Shown here one piece after another: positions 45,560 through 55,064 of a DNA stretch of 64,000 nt. The first letter of the stretch is position 1. Every line of letters begins with the position of its first letter. Position numbers and translations under genes: made by a program. The notes beneath the pieces are model-generated. The model made no database searches, was not told where the DNA came from, and was given only the letters and a program-made list of their open reading frames with translations. Source of the DNA: JANXQE01 sp035651635 (GTDB lineage: Bacteria > Verrucomicrobiota > Verrucomicrobiia > Limisphaerales > UBA8199); the NCBI GenBank assembly GCA_035651635.1, contig DASRFK010000082.1, positions 53,197 to 117,196 of the forward strand, read 5' to 3'.

Positions 45560-46296
45560 GAGCGCAACAGGATTCGGGTCAGGATGTAGTCTAAAATAAC
45601 AATCAGGACGATGGAATTAACCACCGCTTTGGTGACGGAGCGTCCGATACCGCGCGGTCCGCCGATGGTGATCAGACCCTGATGGCAGGAGACTACGCCA
45701 ATGATTAACGCGAAGATGAAGCTTTTAAAGACGCCGTTGATTACATCCTTGATCTGGACAATGTCACGCAAGGTTGTGAAAAACGCGGCAAAGGAGATAT
45801 CAATTCTCGAATTGGCGGTGCACACAAAGGCCCCGCCGAGCCAGCCAACCAGGATCGCGAAAATGACCAGCAGCGGCAGCGCCACCGCGATGGCCAGGAG
45901 CCGGGGAAGAACCAGATAATGGATCGGGCTGATATTCATGGTGCGCAGCGCGTCAATCTCCTGGTAAACGCGCATCGAACCGATCTCGGCGGCCATGGCC
46001 GACCCGATGCGCCCGGCAATCAGAATCGACATCATGACCGGCGCCAGTTCTTTGCAGATGGAGATTCCGACCACGCCACCTACGGCGTTGGCCAGGCCGC
46101 GCTCGACCAGGACCGGGCCGGTTTGCAGCGCAATGACCCCACCGATGAAGAACGACAGAATGCACACCATCAACAAGCTCGCGTTGCCGATTTCGAAGAA
46201 CTGATCGAAAATCTTGTCGCGCTGCCGCCAGCTGCGCGGCATGGCCAGCAGCGTGCGCCACAACAAGATCACCATTTCGCCTATGTTTTGAAACAT
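45556..46296 (-). CDS. mlaE: MlaE-type permease
   Basis: 246 residues with five or six transmembrane segments. MlaE landmarks: FFIGGVIALQTGPVL (~47), GRIGSAMAAEIGSMRVYQEIDAL (~95) and LRTMNISPIHYLVLPRLLA (~118), followed by the coupling-helix region. Forms the membrane dimer with MlaF. Coupled to mlaF by an ATGA overlap and starts 12 bp after the WPFF-repeat protein gene ends. Confidence 0.95.
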   Translation of the reverse strand: MFQNIGEMVILLWRTLLAMPRSWRQRDKIFDQFFEIGNASLLMVCILSFFIGGVIALQTGPVLVERGLANAVGGVVGISICKELAPVMMSILIAGRIGSAMAAEIGSMRVYQEIDALRTMNISPIHYLVLPRLLAIAVALPLLVIFAILVGWLGGAFVCTANSRIDISFAAFFTTLRDIVQIKDVINGVFKSFIFALIIGVVSCHQGLITIGGPRGIGRSVTKAVVNSIVLIVILDYILTRILLRS

Positions 46297-46308
46297 ACCC
46301 AGGTGCGG

Positions 46309-47907
46309 TCAGTCTGCCCCATCGATCGTTATTTCACTGCGGCGGAAGTGCTTCGCCGCGGAGTCGTGTTTGCCAAGCGTAATATAAAAAACGCGCGTAC
46401 GCGCGCCTTCCGGCCCCGATTGGTACTGGAAAAGCCCAAAAAAGAGCGAGACTTTTTTACGGCCCGGAGCCAAGTCCCGCCGGTACAGGTTCCAGAGCAG
46501 GGACTGGCTGGCGGTGCCCCGACGGGGGCTGGACTCCTGACGCCAGACTGACCACAGCGGCGAATAATCACGCTCGATCTTATGGCTGCCCTGGACGAAT
46601 GGTTCCAATGGGTAAACTACCTGTAACCTGGTGTTCCCAATGAAGTCACGGCGTTTTAGGAAAAAAGGCCACAAATAAGTGCGCCGGGAGGCCGCTTTGG
46701 TTTCGGTATTCCGGTCGATGGTGTCGGAGTACAGAAAGAAAACGATCCGCACCCGGGTCCGGTCGAGGGGAGCGAGTCGCGCGCGGTTGAATTTATAAAT
46801 CGGCCACAGGTAAAAGTCGTCTTGGAGGGTAGCCGTGTGAGCCCGGCTAAAAAACGGCCACACCCGCGTGGTCGTTTTGCCTTCCCCCCTCGCGTATTCC
46901 ACCAGCGGCCAGGGGGCGTCCCACTCGCGGTATTTCTTTTCGCGATCATCAATTCGCGAGAAGAACGGCCAGAGCACCGTCGTGGAGTCGCGTAATTTGG
47001 AACGCTCGAAACTGTAGAGCGGCAGCGCGCCTTGTTGCCAAACTTGGTTGGTGGTCCCGGTGCCGGTGTGGTCGTTGAAAAAAATCGGCCACAGGACGAA
47101 CCAACTATCATGCCCTGGCACAACCACCTGGTCGTTAAACCCGTTGGTAATTGTGGTAAGGTCCTTGTGTTCGTGCCCAAGCAAAGGCCAGAATTGCCAC
47201 CCGTTCAGACCGGGACCGTGTCGCAAATGGAAGAACGGATATACGTAGTTGTCGGTTATGACGCCTTTCTTCACCGATTCACCGAAAATCGGGAACATCA
47301 CAAAGTAAATTTCATCACGAAAAAGCCGGTGCTTCAACCGGCCATAAAACGGAAAGACCGCCGTGTAGTCTTCACCAGGATCGGACGAACGCTGTTGGAA
47401 ATACAGTGGGAAAATCGTGAATCGGGTTCGCGAGCTGTCCGTCGGGGATAAACCGCCCGCCAGACTGAGTAATTGAAACAATTGCCAGCGATATTGGGAG
47501 CCATACCGATCATAGGTCAGCAGAGGATAAAGAAGATCGAACTCCTTCATTTCCGTGGCCTCATCGGTGGCGAGAGAAACCAACGGAGGCACAGCCCAGG
47601 TTTGTCGGGTCTCCACTTGCTCCTTATAAAACAGCGGGCCGGCCGCCTCGGTCCGCTCGCCGGGGCTGAGGGTGAGATAAAAGCGGTCGTAGAGAGGACC
47701 GGCGCTCAAGCCGTCGCCGGCTCGTGCGGATAACAAGCCGCACACGAGGAGCAGCAGACAGAAAAGCCAGGGCTTGTTGTTTCCTGAGAGGAGCAGGCAC
47801 CGCGAGAGACGCCGGGCTGGTGGGGAGCCCCGTCGCGCGCGAGGATCCGATCGACGCCCGCGCGCCCTGATGCGGGGGACCCTTTTCATCGAGGTTGATA
47901 ACGTCAT
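46309..47907 (-). CDS. Secreted protein of repeated WPFF/YPLL motifs, in the Mla/MMPL operon
   Basis: 532 residues from the ATG at 47907, eight bp after the MMPL stop; the frame upstream is inside that gene. Hydrophobic segment KPWLFCLLLLVCGLLSARA (~45-63) is a signal peptide. The rest is roughly ten repeats, each 25-45 residues, centred on an aromatic-proline motif: YPLLTYDRYG, FPLYFQQR, FPFYGRLKHR, FPIFGES, YPFFHLRHG, WPLLGHEH, WPIFFNDH, LWPFFSRIDD, VWPFFSRAHT, LWPIYKFN, WPFFLKRR. Between motifs are alternating polar/hydrophobic strands. The pattern suggests beta-strands, perhaps an outer-membrane beta structure, but this is not a family I know. Position between an MMPL exporter and MlaE links it to envelope lipid traffic. 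Confidence 0.7.
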   Translation of the reverse strand: MTLSTSMKRVPRIRARGRRSDPRARRGSPPARRLSRCLLLSGNNKPWLFCLLLLVCGLLSARAGDGLSAGPLYDRFYLTLSPGERTEAAGPLFYKEQVETRQTWAVPPLVSLATDEATEMKEFDLLYPLLTYDRYGSQYRWQLFQLLSLAGGLSPTDSSRTRFTIFPLYFQQRSSDPGEDYTAVFPFYGRLKHRLFRDEIYFVMFPIFGESVKKGVITDNYVYPFFHLRHGPGLNGWQFWPLLGHEHKDLTTITNGFNDQVVVPGHDSWFVLWPIFFNDHTGTGTTNQVWQQGALPLYSFERSKLRDSTTVLWPFFSRIDDREKKYREWDAPWPLVEYARGEGKTTTRVWPFFSRAHTATLQDDFYLWPIYKFNRARLAPLDRTRVRIVFFLYSDTIDRNTETKAASRRTYLWPFFLKRRDFIGNTRLQVVYPLEPFVQGSHKIERDYSPLWSVWRQESSPRRGTASQSLLWNLYRRDLAPGRKKVSLFFGLFQYQSGPEGARTRVFYITLGKHDSAAKHFRRSEITIDGAD

Positions 47908-47915
47908 CGCCACTC

Positions 47916-50732
47916 TTATTCTGCGCTCAAACTTGAGGTCTTGGACCTCGGTTCCTGGTGACCTAGCGTCGCGGGTGCATTCTCGGCGCCAGGTCGTTGT
48001 TTTTCCTGTGGCTTGCGAGTTAACAAATTGAGCAAGGCGGGGAGGAAGGTCAGACCCGCGATCATACAAGTGGCCAATCCGCAAGACATGACATAACCGA
48101 GGCTTTGGATGCCCTGGTGCTTGGCCAGGATTAAGCTGCCGAAGCCAGCAATGGCGGTCAGGCCCGAAACCAGCACCGCCTTGCCGGTACTCCGGGCGAG
48201 GATATTGGCGGTTTGTTCTTCGGCGTAGCGGTTGAGAATATGGATTCCATTGGTCACTCCGATTCCGATTACCAATGGCAACGTCATGATATTGGCCGGG
48301 TTCAGTTGTACATCAAATAGGCCCATCAGGCCGCCCAGCCAGATGAAGCCAACGCCCACCGGGACGAGAGCCAATGCCACGCACAATGGACTGCGGAAAT
48401 GGAACCAGACCAGCAGGACAATTGCGGCCAGTGAGTAGCGGGCGGCTTCTTCGTAACTGCGTTTGAGCAAATCGGTGTAGTAGTACAACTGGACCGGGGT
48501 GCCGGTCACGTTGGGATAGACCGATTGAACCTGATCGATGAACTCTTTTTGGTTTTCTCGCTTCCAAACATCCTTTTTCGGATAGACCATCAGCAGGTAT
48601 TTGCCCGTAACGCCCACAAATCGGTCGCGCAACGCCTGCGGCAGATCCGCAACGCGCAGCGGCGAATCGCTGTCCTGATGTTTCATCGCCTCGAAGGTCT
48701 CGCGTACATCCTGGAAAAGCGCTTGCTGGTAAGCTGCCAGTTTCAGCGAGTTGGTTTGGACTTTGACCGGGTTCCCGCGCAACATTTGTTTGCGCAAATC
48801 GCCGACGGCTGCCCGGAGTGATTCAAGTTGTTTGGCCAGCGCCGGTTCATCTTTGCGCACCTCGTCGTCCGCCGCCCCGAGATATCCATAGAGCGAGTAG
48901 AGCGTTTGGCTTAGTTCGGGAATATCCAGCGGTCGCGGGTCGGGTGGGTCGAAAGTAATCGGCGCCAGCTCGGCCTTGATTTCTCGCACCAATTTGAGTT
49001 TCTCGGACTGGTCGCCACCCAGGTATTTGGTAATGGACTCCACTCCGGCTACCGCCGGCAGGTTCGTGAGGCGGGCCATCAAAGCATTGGCATTCGCCTC
49101 GTTGGTGGCGATCACCGCGCCGAAGAGAACCGATTTATCGGCCGAGTTGAGCAGTTTCTTTTCAAATTCGACGGCGGGCAAACCGGCGCTTTGCATGTGC
49201 AACAAATCATAATCGAAATAGACCTTGGGGATTTGCGTCGCCGCCAGGGCGCATAACCCAACCGTTACGCAGGTGACCAAAACCGGCCGCTGCAGCCACA
49301 GATTCTCAATTCGGGCGCGGCGCTCGGCGATATCCGCGACGTCGTGATCGATCCGGTTCTGCCGGCCTCGCAGCAGCAGCACTGGAAGCATGGTCATCAT
49401 TGGGATCAGGCACACCAGCAGGCCGCCGCCGCAAATGATTCCCATCTCCTGAATTCCCTTGAAATCCGTGAAGGCCATCGCCAGGAAGGCTCCCGCGGTA
49501 GTAAATGCGCCCGTAAAAATGCCCTGACCTGTGTAGACGATGGCCTTGACCAGGGCATCCTGCTCCGTTCGACCCCGGCGCAACTCTTCTTCGTACCGGG
49601 AAATCAAGTGCACGCCGTAATCAATGGCCAGCCCGATGAGAATCGGGACGAAAGTGATGGTCAGAATATTAAGATGTCCGACCATCAAAGTGGCAAAGGC
49701 CATGGTGTAGCCCAGGCCCACAATCAAGCACAGCGTTGCTTTGACCGGGCGGCCGGTCTCCTGGTAGCCGTAGATGAAGATCAGGGCACAGACCAGCAAC
49801 GACACGATACTGGCCACAGTCGTGTCCTTTTGCGATTGCTGCATTTCATCATGCTCGAGCACCGGCTCACCGGTCAGCCCTACGTTGAGGCCCGGCACTT
49901 CGATTTTGACCTCCTCAACCAGACTGCGCAGCCGCTCGACAGCTGCCCCATTCAGTTCGTCGCGCGGAGCCTGGGCGGTGACGAGGAAAATCCGGCCATG
50001 GGCGAAGGTAACGTACATCTGTCGCTCGGCTTCCTGCGTTGCGTCATCGGCCTGGCTGTTGGTGCTGGTGCCGGAGCTGAACAGCGCGGTGATTCCTGGT
50101 GAGAGCGGCGGCCCCGGCTGTTTGAGGCTGGCGGTGCCTTGAGTCACGATCCGTTCCACCGCGGGAAGGGCTTTGATCATCGACTCGTTTTGGGCATTTT
50201 GCTCGGCCTTCGCGGTGCGGAAACCGGTATTAATCATGCCGAAGAGCGAAACCAGGTTCGTGGTATGAGTGAATTTCTCCAAAAACGGCCGGTAATCGCC
50301 CAGGGTCTTTTTCAGATCTTCCAGGTCCTGTTCGGGCACGAAAAGCAGTGCCTTAGGCCCCAGCATCTTCAAGTCACCCTTATAGAAAACGTCACGAAAC
50401 AGATTGGTCTCGGTTTCAAGCCTGGCGCCTAGCCGTTCAACAAACTGGCGGTTCTTTTCAAGATCTTCACTCTCGACCACGACGACCAGGTCATCCTGGG
50501 TGGGGAACTCTTTCTTAAACTTGAGGAAGTTCTGATGGTACTTTTTGTTCGAGCCGACCAGGTCGTCCCGGTTTGTGTCGAAGTCAAGATAGCGGACAGT
50601 GTAAAGAACACATAGGACGAACAGGACCAGCTGCGGGTAAAGAAACCAGCCACGCCGGCGAAAAATCGCCCAAGCCAGCCAGCCCAGAGCCCGCGCGAAC
50701 AACGTGTCTTCAGTGAGCCGCTTGATCTTCAC
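47916..50732 (-). CDS. MMPL/RND-family exporter
   Basis: 938 residues from a GTG overlapping the yebC stop by 4 bp. RND topology: a first transmembrane helix (~25-48), a periplasmic domain to ~280, a helix bundle with the sterol-sensing-like motif (GLAIDYGVHLISRYEEELRRG, ~373-393), a second helix and periplasmic domain, and a second bundle with IGVTNGIHILNRYAEEQT near 840. It resembles HpnN/MmpL-type lipid exporters. Located upstream of the WPFF protein and Mla genes, so lipid or hopanoid-like cargo is likely; cargo unproven. Confidence 0.9.
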   Translation of the reverse strand: MKIKRLTEDTLFARALGWLAWAIFRRRGWFLYPQLVLFVLCVLYTVRYLDFDTNRDDLVGSNKKYHQNFLKFKKEFPTQDDLVVVVESEDLEKNRQFVERLGARLETETNLFRDVFYKGDLKMLGPKALLFVPEQDLEDLKKTLGDYRPFLEKFTHTTNLVSLFGMINTGFRTAKAEQNAQNESMIKALPAVERIVTQGTASLKQPGPPLSPGITALFSSGTSTNSQADDATQEAERQMYVTFAHGRIFLVTAQAPRDELNGAAVERLRSLVEEVKIEVPGLNVGLTGEPVLEHDEMQQSQKDTTVASIVSLLVCALIFIYGYQETGRPVKATLCLIVGLGYTMAFATLMVGHLNILTITFVPILIGLAIDYGVHLISRYEEELRRGRTEQDALVKAIVYTGQGIFTGAFTTAGAFLAMAFTDFKGIQEMGIICGGGLLVCLIPMMTMLPVLLLRGRQNRIDHDVADIAERRARIENLWLQRPVLVTCVTVGLCALAATQIPKVYFDYDLLHMQSAGLPAVEFEKKLLNSADKSVLFGAVIATNEANANALMARLTNLPAVAGVESITKYLGGDQSEKLKLVREIKAELAPITFDPPDPRPLDIPELSQTLYSLYGYLGAADDEVRKDEPALAKQLESLRAAVGDLRKQMLRGNPVKVQTNSLKLAAYQQALFQDVRETFEAMKHQDSDSPLRVADLPQALRDRFVGVTGKYLLMVYPKKDVWKRENQKEFIDQVQSVYPNVTGTPVQLYYYTDLLKRSYEEAARYSLAAIVLLVWFHFRSPLCVALALVPVGVGFIWLGGLMGLFDVQLNPANIMTLPLVIGIGVTNGIHILNRYAEEQTANILARSTGKAVLVSGLTAIAGFGSLILAKHQGIQSLGYVMSCGLATCMIAGLTFLPALLNLLTRKPQEKQRPGAENAPATLGHQEPRSKTSSLSAE

Positions 50733-51478
50733 CCTTGGACCTTCGCTACGTCTTCGGGAAACTCGGCGTTGGAGTAGACCTCTTTTACATCGTCGTGATC
50801 TTCGAGCGCTTCGAGCAGCCTGTTTACCAGGGTGGCCGCCGCTTCATCCGCTAAGGGCACGGTCACGGTTGGCAGTTCGGTGACTTCGGCCACGACCGGT
50901 TTGATCCCTTTAGTCTCGAGCTGTTTGTAAACTGGTTCGAACCGGGCCGGTTCGGTCAGGATTTCGAAGCCCTGGGTTTCGGCTTTGAAGTCTTCGGCTC
51001 CGGCCTCGAGGGCCACTTCCATGAGCTGATCTTCGTTGGCAGCCTCTCGCGGAACGATGATTTGGCCTTTCCGGTGGAACAAGCGCGTCACCGATCCCTG
51101 AGTGGCAATGCTGCCGCCATTCTTGGTGACAATACTGCGGATCTCCGACGCCGTCCGGTTGCGATTGTCGGTGCTGAGTTCCAAGAGCACCGCGACGCCA
51201 TGCGGGCCGTAAATCTCGTAGGTTAAATCCTCGAAATTCGCGGTCTCGCCGCCGCCGGTGCCTTTCTTAATCGCGCGGTCAATGTTGTCGTTGGGCATGT
51301 TGGCGGCGCGGCATTTGAGCAGCACCATGCGCAACCTGGGGTTCATGGCGGCATCAGCGCCGCCCAGCTTGGCCGCAATGCTGATTTCCTTGCTCAGCTT
51401 CGAAAAGATCTTCCCCCGCTTGGCGTCGATCGCTCCCTTGAAATGCTTAACCTTTGCCCATTTGCTGTGTCCAGCCAT
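50729..51478 (-). CDS. yebC: YebC/PmpR-family regulatory protein
   Basis: 249 residues from the ATG at 51478 (MAGHSKWAKVKHFKGAID, the family start). Contains SKLSKEISIAAKLGGADAAM and the GRAANMP-type segment KCRAANMPNDNIDRAIKKG. Some members act as transcription regulators and some relieve ribosome stalling at proline runs; the role here is undetermined. Its TGA overlaps the GTG of the MMPL gene. Proline-rich WPFF repeats two genes downstream make a translation role plausible, as an inference. Confidence 0.95.
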   Translation of the reverse strand: MAGHSKWAKVKHFKGAIDAKRGKIFSKLSKEISIAAKLGGADAAMNPRLRMVLLKCRAANMPNDNIDRAIKKGTGGGETANFEDLTYEIYGPHGVAVLLELSTDNRNRTASEIRSIVTKNGGSIATQGSVTRLFHRKGQIIVPREAANEDQLMEVALEAGAEDFKAETQGFEILTEPARFEPVYKQLETKGIKPVVAEVTELPTVTVPLADEAAATLVNRLLEALEDHDDVKEVYSNAEFPEDVAKVQG

Positions 51479-51497
51479 AGTTTCACGAATTTCAGGT

Positions 51498-51836
51498 TCA
51501 CGCTTGCTGCTCGACGTATACCGCCGTCCCGTAACATAGCACTTCGGTGATGCCCGCTGAAATCTCTGTGGCGTCGTAACGTACCCCAATGACGGCATTG
51601 GCGCCCAGTTGACCCGCGTGAGAGATCATCTGGTTGAAGGCGTCTTCCCGCGCCCGCTCGCACATCGAAGTATAGAGCGAGATGTTGCCGCCAAACAGGC
51701 TTTGTAAACCCGCCCCGATGTTGCCCACGATCGATCGGGAACGCACGATGATCCCGCGAACCACTCCAAAACATTTCATCACCCGGTACCCTGGTAATTC
51801 AAAAGTCGTTGTTGTCAATGGATGCGTCTGAGTCAT
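51498..51836 (-). CDS. YbjQ/UPF0145-family protein
   Basis: 112 residues. The family pattern is present: [20 protein letters not shown] near the start, then [38 protein letters not shown] and a final GTAVYVE strand. Members form pentamers; some have been called heavy-metal-binding, which is not firmly established. Start is the ATG at 51836; a TTG six bp upstream is possible. 19 bp before yebC, so probably the first gene of that operon. Confidence 0.9.
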   Translation of the reverse strand: MTQTHPLTTTTFELPGYRVMKCFGVVRGIIVRSRSIVGNIGAGLQSLFGGNISLYTSMCERAREDAFNQMISHAGQLGANAVIGVRYDATEISAGITEVLCYGTAVYVEQQA

Positions 51837-51960
51837 ATCCAATTAAAAGGAACAGAATTCGCGGCTTGAGAGAAGCCCAAAGTGCGCCTGGCGCGCGGGC
51901 ATTTCTGCCCGCAGCGACCAACGACCGCCACCGGACAGTGAAACCGCTCTTTTGCCCGAT

Positions 51961-53286
51961 TCAGTTCGGAGATCCCTGCCGACTGGAATGTCCCCGCGCC
52001 GACGTAGTCTCAGCGGACCATTCGTTCAGACTGCGTTCTTCGACCGATTTAGTGGGCGAGAGCCCGAGCAATTCCATCGCCTCACCAATGAGGTACAGCG
52101 AGCCTGCGACGGTGACAAAGGGCGCCGACAATATCTGCTCGAGCGCGTGGCGCATCGAAACGCACTCGGTAATGGTTGCCCGGGGATTGGCCACCCGGCA
52201 GACCTCCGCCAGGCCGTGCGGCTCAGCCGTGCGTTCGCTGTGAACCGGGACGAGAACGACGCGGCTGGCGAGCGGCGCAAGGATTTGGCACATGTGGCTC
52301 CAATCTTTATCCTTGAGGATGCCTAAAATGAGGGCCATTTCCGCTCGCGGAAAATGCGTTTTCAGGGCGGCTGCGAGCGATTCGGCGCCGCTGAGATTGT
52401 GCGCCCCATCCAGGAGGAATTTCTGGCCGGAAGGGAGTGTCGCCAACTGCAGCCGCCCCGGCCAATGCAGTTTGGAGAGTCCCGAAATGATCTCCTCCTG
52501 CGTGCAGGGGATCACCGAAGCCAACGTCTGAATCGTAGCAATCGCCACGGCCGCGTTCATTTTTTGGTGCTCGCCAAGCAGGGGCAAGTGCAGGGTGTCG
52601 AGCGGCGGGGATTGGGTTTGTCGGAAGTGAACGACGGTGAGGGGCGCCTCGAGCTCCGACGCTCTTCGGTTAATCACGTCCAAAGCTTCGGGGGCATCGG
52701 TTCCCGTAATCACGGGAATCCCCGGTTTGATAATGCCGGCCTTTTCGGTCGCGATGCTGGCGAGGGTTTCGCCAAGGTATTTTTGATGGTCGTATTGAAT
52801 GTTGGTGATCACGCTCGCCAGCGGGTGCACGATATTGGTGGCATCTAGGCGTCCGCCCAAGCCGGTCTCCCAAATCACCAGCTCACAGCCTTGCTCGGCA
52901 AAGTACCGCAACGCCAGGACCGTTACGACCTCGAAAAAGGTCGGATGCTCATCCGCAACGAACTTTTTGAGCAGCGGCTGCATTGCTGTCACCTGGCGAG
53001 CCACTTCGGTTTCGGGAATCGGGCGCCGACCGATTTGAATGCGTTCGCAAAACGCCACCAGATGGGGTGAGGTAAACAACCCCACCCGCAAACCCGTCGC
53101 TCGGTAAACGCTTTCGAGCATGGCGCAGGTCGATCCCTTGCCGTTGGTGCCCGCGACGTGAATGAACCGCAATCTGTTCTGTGGATCTCCAGCTAAGCCG
53201 GCCAGCTTCCGCGTAATGCCCAGGCCGAACTTGGCTCCGAACCAACGGAGACTATACAGAAACTCAATGGCTTCGGAATAGGTCAT
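51961..53286 (-). CDS. folC: Bifunctional folylpolyglutamate synthase/dihydrofolate synthase
   Basis: Adds L-glutamate to dihydropteroate or folate. 441 residues from the ATG at 53286 (MTYSEAIEFLYSL); the upstream open frame lacks similarity. The P-loop VAGTNGKGSTCAML is at ~43-56; the mur-ligase-type motif WETGLGGRLDATNIV is near 141 and ITNIQYDHQKYLGETLASIA near 163. C-terminal mur-ligase domain complete. Separated from pyrG by 170 bp that also hold a short doubtful frame. Confidence 0.94.
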   Translation of the reverse strand: MTYSEAIEFLYSLRWFGAKFGLGITRKLAGLAGDPQNRLRFIHVAGTNGKGSTCAMLESVYRATGLRVGLFTSPHLVAFCERIQIGRRPIPETEVARQVTAMQPLLKKFVADEHPTFFEVVTVLALRYFAEQGCELVIWETGLGGRLDATNIVHPLASVITNIQYDHQKYLGETLASIATEKAGIIKPGIPVITGTDAPEALDVINRRASELEAPLTVVHFRQTQSPPLDTLHLPLLGEHQKMNAAVAIATIQTLASVIPCTQEEIISGLSKLHWPGRLQLATLPSGQKFLLDGAHNLSGAESLAAALKTHFPRAEMALILGILKDKDWSHMCQILAPLASRVVLVPVHSERTAEPHGLAEVCRVANPRATITECVSMRHALEQILSAPFVTVAGSLYLIGEAMELLGLSPTKSVEERSLNEWSAETTSARGHSSRQGSPN

Positions 53287-53456
53287 CAGGCTGGATGTAC
53301 AAGAAAATAGATCCCGAATCGGCCCACTCCGCAAGTGGATCTTGTTCAACCGCAACCCCCAGCCGACGCTCCCGCGCTGCCTCCCCAATGGTTTGAAAGA
53401 AATTCATGAAAACAGGATGGGGCTTCGTGGAACTCGTCCCTGCGAGCGGAGTAAAG

Positions 53457-55064
53457 CTACCGGGTGTGATTGTGAGCGTGGGCCGCGGCAATGAAACCCT
53501 TGAACAAGGGATGCGGTTGATGCGGTTTGCTTTGGAATTCCGGATGAAACTGGCTGGCAATGAAAAAGGGATGGTCGGCCAGTTCGATGATCTCAACCAG
53601 CTTGCCGTCCGGCGTGAAACCGCTGAAGACAAACCCGCCTTTTTGGAAACCTTCCCGGTAGGCATTATTGAACTCGTAGCGATGCCGGTGGCGTTCCTTT
53701 ACCACAAAAGCGCCGTATAAGCGCGCCGCCTTGGTGCCGACGACCAACTGACAAGGCTGGGCGCCCAGACGCATGGTGCCACCCTTCTTGGTTACCCGGG
53801 TCTGCTCGTCGAGCATGGCGATGACCGGGTGGGGCGTATTCGGATCGAACTCGGTGGAATGCGCTTTGGCCAGCTTCAGCACATTGCGCGCGAATTCGAT
53901 GGTGGCGATTTGCATTCCCAGGCAGAGGCCCAGGTAGGGTAATTTTGTTTCCCGAGCATAACGCGCCGCCTGAATCTTTCCTTCAATCCCGCGTTCGCCG
54001 AACCCCCCGGGCACCAGCACACCTCCCAATCCTTTGAGGAGCTTCTCCGGCCCGTCGCGCTCAATTTCTTCGGCGTCGACTTTCTGGATTTCGACGCCGC
54101 AATCGTTGGCCACTCCGCCATGAATGATGGCCTCGTAAACCGATTTGTAAGCGTCCTGCAACTCGATGTATTTGCCCACGACGCCGATGCGCACCCGGCG
54201 CTGGGGCGCGATAATCTTGCGGAGAATCTCCTGCCAATGCGCCATGTCCGCCGCGGGTGCATCGAGGTGCAATTGCTGGCAGATTAAATCATCGACCCGC
54301 TCGCGCTGGAGCATCAAGGGTACTTCATAAATGCTATGATCGACGTCTTTTTCCTCGATGACCGCCTCGAAGGGGACGTTGCAGAACATCGAAATCTTTC
54401 GCCGTAGCTCCTTGTCCAGCGGTTTTTCGCAACGACACACCAGAATATGGGGGGCGATACCGATTTCACGCAGTTTGGCCACCGACTGCTGTGTGGGTTT
54501 GGTCTTAAGCTCGCCGGCCGCCTTGATAAATGGGACGTACGTTACGTGCAAGAAAAGCGCATTGTGCGGTCCGACTTCCAGGGCGAATTCCCGGATGGCT
54601 TCGAGGAAAGGCAGGCCTTCGATATCGCCCGTCGTCCCGCCGATTTCAGTAATGATCACGTCGGCCTTGGTGTGTTCAGCCAAAACGTGAATGCGGTTCT
54701 GAATTTCGTTGGTGACGTGCGGAATCACCTGAACGGTTTTGCCCAAATATTTCCCCTCGCGTTCGTTGTTGAGCACGGTCTGGTACACCTGACCGCTGGT
54801 CAGGTTATTGAGCCGAGTCAACTGGCAATTGGTGAACCGTTCATAGTGGCCGAGATCCAAGTCCGTTTCGGCGCCATCATCCAGCACGTAGACTTCGCCG
54901 TGCTGGTACGGATTCATCGTCCCGGGATCCACGTTGAGGTACGGATCGAATTTCTGCAAAACCACCTTGAGGCCGCGGTTTTCCAGCAGGGTGCCCAACG
55001 AGGCGGCGGTCAGGCCTTTGCCCAGCGAACTAACCACGCCCCCGGTGACAAAAATGTATTTCAT
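53457..55064 (-). CDS. pyrG: CTP synthase
   Basis: Makes CTP from UTP, ATP and glutamine. 535 residues, normal length. The synthase domain starts [20 protein letters not shown] with the P-loop; [18 protein letters not shown] follows. The glutamine amidotransferase domain carries [11 protein letters not shown] and the catalytic cysteine in YLGLCLGMQ, with a final [10 protein letters not shown]. The 4-bp overlap with the kdsB stop joins CTP synthesis and the CTP-consuming KdsB step. Confidence 0.97.
   Translation of the reverse strand: MKYIFVTGGVVSSLGKGLTAASLGTLLENRGLKVVLQKFDPYLNVDPGTMNPYQHGEVYVLDDGAETDLDLGHYERFTNCQLTRLNNLTSGQVYQTVLNNEREGKYLGKTVQVIPHVTNEIQNRIHVLAEHTKADVIITEIGGTTGDIEGLPFLEAIREFALEVGPHNALFLHVTYVPFIKAAGELKTKPTQQSVAKLREIGIAPHILVCRCEKPLDKELRRKISMFCNVPFEAVIEEKDVDHSIYEVPLMLQRERVDDLICQQLHLDAPAADMAHWQEILRKIIAPQRRVRIGVVGKYIELQDAYKSVYEAIIHGGVANDCGVEIQKVDAEEIERDGPEKLLKGLGGVLVPGGFGERGIEGKIQAARYARETKLPYLGLCLGMQIATIEFARNVLKLAKAHSTEFDPNTPHPVIAMLDEQTRVTKKGGTMRLGAQPCQLVVGTKAARLYGAFVVKERHRHRYEFNNAYREGFQKGGFVFSGFTPDGKLVEIIELADHPFFIASQFHPEFQSKPHQPHPLFKGFIAAAHAHNHTR

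Noticed and set aside
49344..50102. 252-codon plus-strand frame opposite the MMPL gene
   Set aside because: Antisense shadow; His/Gln-rich translation of a conserved gene.
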